A stretch of 64,000 nucleotides of DNA from Pomphorhynchus laevis (taxonomy: Eukaryota; Acanthocephala; Palaeacanthocephala; Echinorhynchida; Pomphorhynchidae), in the NCBI GenBank assembly GCA_012934845.2, contig WNNJ02001986.1:102910-166909 (forward strand). Direction: 5' to 3'. The notes beneath the pieces are model-generated. The model was not told the origin of the DNA, did no database searches, and saw only the letters and a program-made list of their open reading frames with translations. Below, one piece after another: positions 1-11,200 of this stretch (position 1 is its first letter; every line of letters begins with the position of its first letter). A program made the translations under genes and the position numbers.

Positions 1-680
1 AAATCGTGTTAACTGAATGGGGGATTTTACTAAAAACTCAAGTTAGTACATAGTTGTAATCACAAATATGTAACTAAATCTTCATGTCGTATTTTATATG
101 TTTACGATTTTAAGATACTTTGACGTTGATCTAATTAAGAAAGTTGTGATCTTTATATCATCAATATTATTTAATCTCAATATTTTTGATTCTAAATATT
201 TATTTAAAAGATTTAAATTAGTTAAATTTGATTTTTATTTCAAAAACGGTGCAACGTTTCGACGGGGACTCCTGTCATCGTCAAGTACATCAACTCCTTA
301 TGATTGGTAATTATTCTACATATAAAACAATTATTTATTAAAATACACCTGCTTATTACGATTGTAATTGTTGAAAATTTATTAAGATCTGCAAAACAAT
401 AATTTAGTTTAGCAATCCTAACTAATGATGGTTAAATATTAACTATTTATTATTTTTATTTTAAAATGTCTAATCTAACTATAAGGAACAGATAAACGCA
501 AAATTATTAAATTTATCATAGTTTGCTGACGATATTCTGCAAATTGAACATTTGTATTTAAGCTAGCATAATTTGTTTTGGTTCTATTCTACAAAGATTA
601 TCAAAAGTAAAGCGGAATTTTAATATTTTTGTATTGAAAGTATCTGTTAATAATGTCAGTCAAGAAACTTTAATTGAAAT
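1..680. other. AT-rich DNA, no gene seen
   Basis: No conserved coding signal is visible. A short open frame near 98-310 has no recognisable family, and its amino acids simply follow the AT-rich composition. This stretch lies to the left of the PLE complex and may be intronic or intergenic to the CC2D2A-like gene, whose 3' exons were not found in the window. Confidence 0.5.
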
Positions 681-978
681 TTCGTAATTATCAAAATTTC
701 AATTAAAGAAGTCTTTCATCTTAATCTGATACTAATAAAATGCAGTAAATCTACGTGTATTACATTTTTGGTCTATAAAAATATTCTAATACAAAATCAT
801 GATCGACTGATAGGAAACAGAATTACGATTTTCTGTTTGACTTTATTTCTATTTCAACTTTGTTAAAATATGTATCTATTAAATAATTTAAATGATTTTA
901 AATAAACCCAATATCATTACATATTATGGCAATTCATAAAATTTCATTATTTAATGTATTTTATTTAATATTATATGG

Positions 979-1578
979 CAGGGGTGTCAAACACGTGGCA
1001 AGCGAGAGGATTTTGTGCGGTCTGCGAGATTTTTTATGAATCTTTCTACTTTAATTTTTTTGTGATTTTGTTTGATATTTTTACAATTTGTAAAATTTTG
1101 AGTTTTTATGGATACAATTATAACAATTTAGGAACTATATAACATTTTTACTGTAATAATATTTTTTTAAATACCTCATTTTAAGAATAATGTCAAGAAA
1201 GAGAAGTATACAGGATAAAGGAAGAACTTTTAAAGACAGATGGAAGCTAGAATATTTTTGCATAGAAATAATGAACGAACTTATATGAAAAAAATAAATG
1301 GCCAATCTTTATTCTGCATTATGTTTCTTATTTAAACATGTATTTTTTGTTGAAAAAATTAACTATCTAAACGTTTTTGATTGTCATCTAAATGCATGTA
1401 TTATTTTTTACTAACAAATTTGGTATGTGCGGCCCGCGAGATTGAAATTAATTAAAATATGGCCAGCCGTCTTATATTTGTCTGGCACCCTTTTACTAAC
1501 AAATTTGCTATGTGTAGCCCGCGAGATTGAAATTAATTAAAATATGGCCAGCCGTCTTACATTTGTCTGACACCCCTG
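979..1578. mobile_element. Non-autonomous hAT element (MITE) with 8-bp TSD
   Basis: The left end is CAGGGGTGTCA and the right end TGACACCCCTG, the classic hAT terminal inverted repeat. It is flanked on both sides by the identical 8-mer TTATATGG (971-978 and 1579-1586), the target length of the hAT superfamily. It sits inside PLE sequence: joining the flanks gives the TTATATGGTATGCATGAATG seen uninterrupted in the copy at 26.76 kb. The last ~86 bp are tandemly duplicated (about 1408-1491 and 1491-1578). No transposase is encoded. Confidence 0.9.
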
Positions 1579-2583
1579 TTATATGGTATGCATGAATGCT
1601 CATAAAAATGTTTCTTGTAAATTTAAATATGTCATCTTTATATAAAAATTAATAATAGCTTTAATTGATGTTAATTTAATGTTCATATCTAGATATATAC
1701 CTTCTTGATTGTTAATATTGGTTTTATTAAGAATGAGGCTACCTGGATAAATTTGTTCACTTATTGAATAAAAATTGCCAAAATTAAATACACATAAATC
1801 ATCAATGTATTGAAACATATTTCATATCTTAATTTAATTTAGATTTATTTTTTACACAGTTATGAACAAATTCATATTTTATAAAGCTTAAAAACAAGTC
1901 AGCTATAATTGGGCTACTATTACCTCCCATTGGAACACCTTTTATTTGTCTAAATATAGATGTCCCTACCTTTAAATAAGTTTGACTAACTAAAATATTT
2001 AAGACTTATAATAATTCAATTTTATTAAATCGAAATATTTAAGGCTTCTATTAATTTATTTTTTGTAAAATGTTTCTTGTAAATTTAAAAATGTAATCTT
2101 TATGATATTAATTAATAACAGTTTTAATTGATGTTAATTTAATGTTAATATCTAGATATATACCTTCTTGATTGTAAATATTGGTTTTATTAAGAATGAG
2201 GCTACCTGGATAAATTTGTTCACTTATTGAATAAAAATTGCCAAAATTGAATACACATATATCATCAATGTATTGAAACATATTTCATATCTTAATTTAA
2301 TTTAGATTTATTTTTTACACAGTTATGAACAAATTCATATTTTATAAAGCTTAAAAACAAGTCAGCTATAATTGGGCTACTATTACATCCCATTGTAACA
2401 CCTTTTATTTGTCTAAATATAGATGTCCCTATTTTTAAATAATTTTCGATTTATCAAAATATTTAAGGATTCTATTAATTCAATTTTATCCATATATTTA
2501 TATTTACTTGATGGTTTAATTTTTGTTGTATATGCGTTGTAGTTATTATAGCATATGTATTTCTATTGCCGAATATAAGGTTA

Positions 2584-2852
2584 ATTTGATAAGACTGAGT
2601 AGATAAAGATGGTCTGCACAACAAATATTCTGTTTCGACAACGAAAGCTTCGGACGTTTAAGCAATGTGTCAGAAATGCCTTATTTTACTGTCACACAGG
2701 CAAGCGAAACGATCAGGGGTTATTTCATTCTTCTGATGAGTGTTGCCGAGTACTCTATCACTTCGCTGCTAAATCATGTAGTAGCACGGATTCCATTAGG
2801 AATCTGACCGTTGATTCATTCCGCACAACGGGACTTAACTAATATATATATC
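2584..2852. mobile_element. Unidentified ~0.27-kb insert in PLE
   Basis: The PLE text stops at CCGAATATAAGG (about 2572-2583) and resumes at CCAAATATAAGG (about 2852-2863), so roughly 268 bp of foreign, less AT-rich DNA is flanked by a ~12-bp duplication. A 77-codon plus-strand open frame (2609-2842) spans most of it, with no recognisable motif. It could be a short transposable element or captured genic DNA. Confidence 0.5.
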
Positions 2853-3074
2853 CAAATATAAGGCAAATTAAATTTTCTAGCGTTTATTTAATTTCTGCTA
2901 AATCTAAATTCGTATAAAGTGTACTAAAATCGTACATATTAATATTTTGAAAATTTATTCCTTCTGTGTGTTCTAAAAATTCTGTTGTTAAAATCATTAG
3001 CGGAAAATTTTTATGGATGGATAATAAATAATATACTTTGAATTAGAATAAGATACTGTTAAATCAAATTTAAT

Positions 3075-3178
3075 CAGAGGAAATACGTCAATAGAACGTG
3101 CTTGACCCCGCGCGATGTTGAGTAGAGAAGTTAGGGGCCGAAACCTGATAGCATAGCAGTTCCTCCTGATGACCTCTA
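3075..3178 (+). ncRNA. Conserved structured segment of PLE terminal repeat (copy 1)
   Basis: A ~105-nt block shared by at least five PLE ends in this window (also 26391-26494 minus, 38852-38956 minus, 40133-40233 plus, 40439-40543 plus; a decayed copy lies at 7976-8078 minus). It contains AGAGGAAA, a hairpin with a ~7-nt loop, the constant words TTGGGT and CGAAAC, an arm pair of the type CTGCTA/TAGCAG, then CTGATGA and CCTCT. The first and last words (AGAGG/CCTCT) can pair. The motif words resemble a hammerhead ribozyme core, but in the order GAAA...CTGATGA. Confidence 0.45.
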
Positions 3179-3420
3179 ATTCTTATTCTAATCCAAAGTC
3201 TGTTATTTATTAATCAATTAATAAAAATTGACTTTTATTTTAAATTTTAATCTTTATTTAAACTTGATATATAATATATTATATTTAACTTGATATATTA
3301 TCCATAATATATTTATAATTTAAATAATGTTTATATTTAAATAATAATTTATTTGATAATTAAAATTATATAATTATTCTAATTTATAATATGTTTATAA
3401 CATTTTCTATTTATTTTTAC

Positions 3421-3886
3421 GGTAAATACTAATTTGTTTTTATATTTAGCAAGCTGCTACTAGAATCATCTGAAAATATCTACAATTTGTTTCCATTGAA
3501 CAAACTTGCTAATTTGTAAGCTTTGTATCTGCTCTGTCAGCAGCTTGCGAAATATAAAGATAAATATGTTTGTAGGTCTTGCTGAAAAATTTTAAATTAA
3601 AATTAGTATAAAGAACAGAGGTTTTTGATGCTACATTAATTAAAACTTAGTTATTAAAACTTATTATTTACTTATTCGATTTAAAATTTTGTAATTATCA
3701 AAATTTCAATTAAACTAGCATTTCATCTTAATCTGATATTTATAAAATGCACTTAGTAAATATGCGATTAAAATGATTTATTAAAATAATAACTTACTGA
3801 TTATTTAGTTAAAACTAATATACGTTATTAATATATGTTATTATAATCTACGTTATTTAGTTCAACAGCTTAATAGTTGCTAGGAT
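3421..3886. other. AT-rich spacer
   Basis: No gene, RNA or complete transposon is visible apart from the right copy of the direct repeat noted at 3687-3761. Confidence 0.5.
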
Positions 3887-4614
3887 AAAAAATCAGGATC
3901 AAAAATCCGTCTAATTTCCTTAATTAAATAAAATAAAATTTATGTTCGAATTTTAATGATATTTACAATCTCTTAAATTAAAAGTAGAAAAATAAATAGT
4001 TTAATACAACTAAAGGCAGTTTAAAACAACATAATAGACGAAAATGTAAACTACAGGTTCAATTAAAACAAATCCTGCCATATTTAAAAACATGAATTCG
4101 TTTGTTAAAATATATAAAAATAGAAGCAAATGATAAAAACTAAAAAAATAATTATTATAAACTAATTGAGAAACAGTTCGAATTTTCATTTTTGAACGCT
4201 ATTCTTTATTATCTAATTTGGGTAAACAGGTACACTATTCATAATGTAAGAATATCACTTACAACAGATGTTGAAACGATATAATCAGCTTGTATAAGGG
4301 TAATCGTTTATTTTTACCAATCATTTTTTGTAACAAAAATTAATAAATCATCATTTGATAGTTATATATTAATTTATAGGAACAAAGGAAAATTAAAGAC
4401 CAAAGGATTATTCAATATTTAAGAGACAACTGCTAACATCAGGGAAAGAAAAAACTTTACAGTTATATTATTTTAATGAACAAAAATGTAAAATGTTTTT
4501 CCTGATTATGGCAGTTGCCATTGAAATATTGAATAATCCTTTGGTCTTTGGTTTTCCTTTGTTCCTATAAATTAACATTTACTAAATTAGAGGAAATATA
4601 TGACTCAAATATCT
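3887..4614 (+). repeat. ~728-bp segment duplicated in inverse orientation at 45546-46274
   Basis: Read against the reverse complement of 45546-46274, this segment matches along its whole length with only scattered differences, from the AAATCAGGATCAAAAATC end to the GACTCAAATATC end. Both arms contain the same fold-back MITE (here 4379-4565). The arms are ~41 kb apart and enclose the ODAD4 gene and most of the Gbeta gene. No target-site duplication is evident. Confidence 0.85.
4379..4565. mobile_element. Fold-back MITE with ~65-bp inverted arms
   Basis: It starts GGAACAAAGGAAAA and ends TTTTCCTTTGTTCC; both arms continue inward through AAAGACCAAAGGATTATTC for ~60-70 bp with few mismatches. 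The inverted symmetry extends outward into TTAATTTATA on both sides. Other copies lie at 45596-45782 and, as a half copy, at 46452-46560. There is no coding capacity. The superfamily is not assigned. Confidence 0.7.
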
Positions 4615-4855
4615 TCTATATTAAATTATTATATTAATTATCTTCAATATTAAAGTTTGAAAAATTAAATAAAATTTTAATATTTTTAAATATGTTTTAG
4701 ATAATTTTAAGTTTGAAAATTATCTTGATATTAGAAAATATCGAAATATATTTCATGACATAATGTATTTTCTGATATAGGGATTTGATAAAATAATAAT
4801 TAGAAAATTTATTATTAAAATTTGATATTATCCAGATCAAATATTGAAAAATTAA

Positions 4856-5248
4856 TTTTATGCACTCTGGTGTGGTATTTGCCAGCGTATGGAACCGGTG
4901 TACAATTTGCTCGGTACTCATTTCGAAAATCGTTCAGATGTGTTCGTCGCTAAAATTGATGCTACACTTAACGAAATACCTTCTATCCCTATTAGCAGCT
5001 TTCCAACAATTATGTTATTCCTAAAAATTGAAAATATTCAGCCAACTGTTTATGGCGGAAATCGTACTTTAGAAAGTTTTATCGTGTTTATTAAAACTGG
5101 AGGAATATCTGAATCACAGCAATTGTGGACAAGGATAAATCCATGCCTAGAGATTAAAAGGAGTCAGTATCAGTTCCAGCAAAATAAGAATTGTAAAACA
5201 ATGAAAAGCGTTTTTATTGGAGTATTATTAATTGTTTGTTATTTATAA
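4856..5248 (+). pseudogene. Thioredoxin/PDI-domain fragment
   Basis: The translation contains FYALWCGICQRMEPVY, the thioredoxin-fold active site of protein disulfide isomerases (usual form WCGHC; here WCGIC, keeping both redox cysteines). Downstream come the KIDAT strand, the cis-Pro region FPTIMLF and YGGNRTLESFIVFI, the normal order of a PDI a-type domain. An in-frame stop lies immediately before FYALWC and no AG acceptor is near, so the domain lacks its first beta-alpha unit. It ends with a short hydrophobic tail and no KDEL-type retrieval signal. It lies on the opposite strand to, and just beyond the last recognised exon of, the CC2D2A-like gene. It may be a displaced exon, a pseudogene fragment, or an exon of a gene whose other parts I could not find. 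Confidence 0.6.
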
Positions 5249-5289
5249 TAATAATATTTATATTTTAAAATTATATATTTAATATTTAC

Positions 5290-8200
5290 TTTGTAACTTT
5301 TAAGTGAACTGGAGTGCACGTAAATCCTTGCTTTTCGCGTAAGGCTAAAATTTTTTTCCATTTACTCAAAAGATCGGTCTGCGTTTTAATTTCATCTGAC
5401 AACTCTGTGTCCAATTGTCCCCGAATGCTACTATTTTGTGTTATAAGATAATACAAATTCAAAGTAAGCTTTACAAATCAAAAATACTAACCGCAATTTA
5501 TCAATGTAGCATTTGATCTCGTAAAGAATATCCGATTTTGTAATATCTCCAGATAATAACTAAAATATGTTTTCATTGAAAATGGTAATAATGAACTTGG
5601 TGTACCGTTCTGTTCACAATCGAATTTTGAAGAAAGCTAATTGTCGATTTGATTGCTTGTATCTGATTAAATGCTCATATTTTTAAAAAGAAAATAATAT
5701 TTAATATTTATATTTTATATTCCTATCAATCAAACTTCGCCTTCCTCTCGTAACCTTTGTTCTCACCGCTGTCGGCTCCCTATCGTTCGTCAACCTTCCT
5801 TTCTTAGACGACACTCGGCCCACATCGCTATCGCTGCGTTCCCGTCATACCCTCTTACTCTACGTTCCCAATTACTCTAACAACTACGGTCTCCAATCCT
5901 TCCTCGTCGCCGCCTCACTCGCCTGGAATCAACTCCCTCTCGACGTCCGCCGCGCTCCCTCCTTTATCACATTCAAACACCTCCTCCGTTCACACCTTCT
6001 CGACACCTGATTTGCATTTTTGTTTTGTTGTGGTCATGTAAGCGTGCGCTGGCACGCATTTACCAAGTTAAAATAAATCTGTTTTTAAAATTATATTTAA
6101 TAGTATATTTAATAATATATTTAATTCTAACCTGTTCATATAGAGGCTTAACGAAGTTGTTGTCCTTTTTTATTTCGTACTTGTTAAAGAGTTTCTTTAG
6201 TTGTGCCATTAGAATATGTTCTTCGGACCATAATGGATGATAAAAAATTTCAAATTCCTTTAAAGATAAATCAATCCGAAATTTCTTTGCTTTATAATTT
6301 GCTAATGTCGTAGGATTACATATCACATTTAAGTGCTTGTTATCATTGCGGTGGATTTTCTTTGCCTATTCAATAAATATGTGCTCTAGAAGAATTTTCG
6401 ATTAAATAAATGGAGTTTACAGTTATTATGATTTATATTAATAAATATAAATATTATTTAAATCATAATAGATTATTAATATATTAATTATTAATAGTAT
6501 TTTCTATAATTATTAACAAATTATTTACTATTTTTAATTATTCTTAAATTATTAATAATTGTTGATTATTCATTAATTAGTATCACTCAAATTTGATTCT
6601 CAAATCAAATATTAAATATTAAATCACATAATAAATTGCTGTACATCTTGTTAAAAATATTTAAACTGGAATTCTAAGGCTTGCTTAAATAATATATTTA
6701 TAGCCTAATAGAATTAAATACATATATTTATTTTTATTTTTCACAAAAATGTATTTTCCATAAATGAGAACATCTCGATATTTGTTTTTAATTTAAAGAG
6801 AGCTTTCAGAAAAGATAAATTGATAATTTCATAAAATTTCGTAGTCTTAGTGGAGACGTTATCAAGATGCATCCGAAACAACAATTTTGCTAATATTGAC
6901 ACATATTATATTTGTGTGATCATATGGGTAAACACCACTCATTGTTCTTGATTAAAGCCATTTTAACGAAATAACAATGAATCATCTCGATCGAATTAAT
7001 ATGTTAAAGTTAATTATAAATAATATTCGATACAAAAAAATTTAACCAAGGGAATAGTAACGTTAAAGTTTAATTTTTAGGGTATATTTTATCTTAATTA
7101 TAAATGTTGAAATATTTAACCATAATTTTAAATAATATTAATTCTTTGAATTATATAAATTAATTAATTTAAAATGTTAATCGACGATAAAATCAGATTC
7201 AATAGATGCTAGAGAAAATATGACTTGCATTACAACGGATATAATAATTTAGCATACCGTAATGCATATATTTTACGCACAGTTGTAAACAATAACTAAC
7301 TCGTTCAAAGTTATACCTTATAGTAATGCGGTTTAATAAATGATTCAACTTTGCTATCCGGTATGGTAAAAACACCTTCCGATATACAGAATGAACAAGG
7401 ATTGCGTACAATATCGCCATTGCAAGCATTGAATAATTTATGTCTTCTCGCCTACAAATGCAAAATTTGCACTTAATCAAATGCTAAAATGGCGACAGTA
7501 TATTTTTATAAAATTGATCTCAATATTAATTTTTTTTCTGAAATATTTACGTCGACAAGTTGATTTGATGAAACGGTAGAAAAAATGTTAGTAAAGACCA
7601 ATGATTATTATCTCTCACACTTAATACTATTGAACCTGTACAAACCGAGGTTTGCTACGCTTGCGAATATCATCAGAAATACTACCCACTTCGTAATACT
7701 GATCAAGAAACCACGGATTGTTGCACAATTTTGGTTATTTTTGCTACTGTTTTTCTACATGTATTTATTTAGAAATCAGATACCTGAGTATACGTACTTT
7801 GTACTATATATAAATAAAAATAAATATTTTAATCTTAAGATTTTATATAATTTAGATTAGCTATTTCTCCTGTATTTATCTTTTTTATATTTAGATTTAA
7901 TACGATACGAATATTTAAAATTCAAATTTTATGAATTGACTAATAAATAACAAACGTTCTATCAGAATAAGGATTTTAGGTTGCTTGGAGGAACTGCAAT
8001 GCTATAAGGTGTTTGTCCCTATACTCGACCCAACGTAATGGCGGGGCCAAATATCTGCTATTGACGTAATTTCTCTGATGTTATGTGATTGTTTATCAAA
8101 ATTTCTGATCATCTAACTGGGTCTACGTATTTTATACTATATATAAAATAAAGATACAGATAAATAATAATTAATTATATAATATTTTCTATAATTTATA

Positions 8201-11200
8201 TTTATATAAATTTTAAATTTAAAGTAAAATTTTGAAATAAAAATCAATTTTTATAAGAATTGACGAATAAATAGGATGTACCATATAAAGATTTTTTTTA
8301 TTTTTATACATTATTTATTTCAATTCTTACATTTATTATTAATTATTTATTATAGTATTTATACAAACTAGATGTGTAATTGGTAATCAATTGCTAAAAC
8401 TGTGAAATTATATGATAACTTAAATTACACTAACATGCGTATCAATATTTTGTCATAAATGGAAATCAATATATGTCATTATACTTGGAAAATATTTCAG
8501 TTGATTATTTAAAAATATATATTGACAAATATTCTATTTGTGTGATCATATTGGTAAACGCAATTCGTTGTTCTTGATTAAAGACATTTATCAAATTTAA
8601 TAAATGACTTTAATTGATCAGAGTCATTTACCATATCGTTTGCATAATTTGTTATCAATTGCAGATTTAAGAATATGAATTCTTTTAAAAATAGTACTTC
8701 TTTAAAATATTTATTTAAGCTTAAAGTAAAATATTTTTTATAATATATACAGACAGGGTATCCTCGAAAGAATGTCATCCCGTTCTTTCGCATATCTTGA
8801 TCACTGTATAATCAATTGATATCAATTGACTTTTGAATGATATTTGTGTATCATTCAAAAGTCATATATTTTGAATATATCCTCTTAATATTAGCATAAA
8901 TGAGGAACAAGAGCCGAAGCATGATAACATGGCAGTCCTCCTGCATGTCTGACTCCAGATGCCCCACCTGTACTAAACCTGCACATTGTGGCTTCTGTCC
9001 TACATACAATGATCCCACTGAGTAAATTGCAAGGGTTGGTCATCTACTTACTTCGAGATGTGATGTTTCTTCAAGGAATACCATAAAAGACACTCAAGAT
9101 TACACCAGCACTGAAATAATATGCGAGTGCCACGGAATATTATTTTTATGATGATAATAAATTTACTAATGCACAACTTTAATACTCCTGATTAGAGCAG
9201 TATAATCAAAACGATAAAGTTTGCAAATCGATAATATAATGAGTTAGAACAATGTTGCGCAGATAAATTGTTTTTTTTTCTTCTGTTTTTCGTATATCGT
9301 CGTTACTTTTGATGAAGGCGATATAATGGAGATTATAAAGTATTTAGCTGTGAATAATAAGATTTAAGTCAGGTAAATCTACAATTTCGACGTAAAATGC
9401 GAAAAATAATTTTTACAAAAAGAAATAAAATATGATTATAAATTATGAAAAGAATAAATGAAATTAACAAAAATTGTCTTATTAATCTAAATTTAGTGGT
9501 AGCGAATTTTTATCTAGTTAAGATGATGAGGCAGCATCGCGTAACATTATATTTTTATCTAGGATTGTTTCAATATAAAAATTTTCAAAAGCAATTTAAA
9601 GTTATTTTAAATCATAATGTTAAAACGAATCATAACGAATAAGGAATATAGTCCTTTATTTTTTATTCGTTATCGAATAAGAAACAGATTCCAACTATTT
9701 GTTATAAATCAGATCACTGAGTAATAGTTTTGATAGTTTTGTTATAATTGACTATATATTTTGTTATATATATGTTTTGTCAAAAATACCTGTCATTATA
9801 CTTTGAAAATTTTTAGTCGCAAGTCTATCGAATGAGACTTGCGACTCGAAATTGTTTGCTTGATTTGTTATCAATTGCATATCTAAGACTAGGTGCAATG
9901 AATTCTTTTAATAATAGTATTTCATTAAAATATATATTTATTAAAAAAATATATATTAAAAATAAAGATAATTATAAATAATAAATAATTATATAAGATT
10001 TTATATAATTTATATAAATTTAAATTCTGTGATCTTTTGATCGATAATCGCAACGCGCTTCCAACTATGTTCTCCCAGCAGGTTAAGATGATGAGGCAGC
10101 ATCGAGTAATATTACAATATTTTATGATTTATATCAGTTCGACCACTTCAAAATCGGTTGTATACAAGCAAACGTTGTATCATACCATGTTGGGTTTTAT
10201 ATCTACAATTGCAGTGTATCTGCAATTATAGTATTATAATTAATATTATCAATTAATATTGTATTATCAATTATTATAATATAATATTACAATTATTATA
10301 TTGTATTATCAATATTAATATAGTATTGTCAATTATAGTATTATATCAATTATAGTATTATAGCATTATAGTATCAAATTACTTCAAACTGAGAGTATGT
10401 GAATGTTTAATTAATGCGTGTCTGTTTCGATAATAGCGTGAAGTTGTCGAGCAACTTCACAAGGAACAAACGGGTAGACAATTTACTTCAACATATCGTT
10501 TTATAAAAAATAATTAAATTATCAGCATAAACAGAGATTAGCTAGTCGGTGAGCCAACGAAATATTAGAAATAAATAGCAATGTATTTTCTTATATTTGT
10601 ATTAAATATAACAATTGGATACAACAATTTACGATAATAAAAAGATATAACAACATATTTGAATATAATATGCAAATGCAGATGAAACGATATGTTCGGA
10701 TAAAGTTTTTAAAGGGAAGATACATAAACATTAAAATTACTTCGGATTTAATTTCTGCAAGCCTATTACTCATTTTGTTCATCATTGTTGTTTCTATAAA
10801 ATACGATGTTTTATCCGCGATTCCTTCTTCTAATGGATCGTGTTGATTCTCTTTTGACCGTCCAGTACATTTTGTATAATCTGCTTCTGCAAAAGCATAG
10901 AACTTTTAGTTATAAAATTAAGATTATCATATAATCAACTCATAAATACGAATTAAAAGCAGCATTCATAAAAATACGTGCAATACCGAATTACTATTAA
11001 GTAGTGAGTACCTGTTGATTTTACTGCAAATTCATTTTATTGCCTAGATCTACTAGCCTAGCAACAAAATAAATAGCCTTTTGAAAAAATAAACAAGCGG
11101 TATTTGGATTAAACTTAAATAAGTACCAATTCATTATTGCTAAAAGCAGACATGTAAGTTCACTTAATTTAACATACATTAAAAACAAAAGGCTATCAAG

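Larger units (their letters stand above)
860..3420 (-). mobile_element. Penelope-like (Naiad-type) retroelement complex, fragmented
   Basis: Minus-strand translation gives reverse transcriptase pieces shared with the other PLE copies in this window, including the VPMGG...SPIIADLFLSF block (near 1910-1935 and 2380-2400) and the block with YIDD (near 1795 and 2275). The RT segment is present as two tandem partial copies, about 1608-2000 and 2077-2480. An N-terminal RT portion continues at about 2853-3000. From 3001 the orientation flips, and a plus-strand PLE 3' end with its terminal repeat runs to ~3420, making an inverted composite. Such tandem and inverted partial insertions are typical of PLEs. 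The copy is dead, and it has been entered by a hAT MITE and by an unrelated ~0.27-kb insert. Confidence 0.8.
681..3761. repeat. 65-75-bp direct repeats flanking the first PLE complex
   Basis: The segments at about 681-750 and 3687-3761 are close direct copies: both carry GTAATTATCAAAATTTCAAT followed by a shared TTTCATCTTAATCTGATA block and an AAAATGCA end. They bracket the whole PLE complex. At ~65 bp they are far too long for an ordinary target-site duplication. They could come from a local duplication before or during insertion. Confidence 0.6.

Noticed and set aside
4856-5248. Complete protein disulfide isomerase gene
   Set aside because: Only one thioredoxin half-domain is present, its start is cut by a stop, and there is no signal peptide or retrieval motif.
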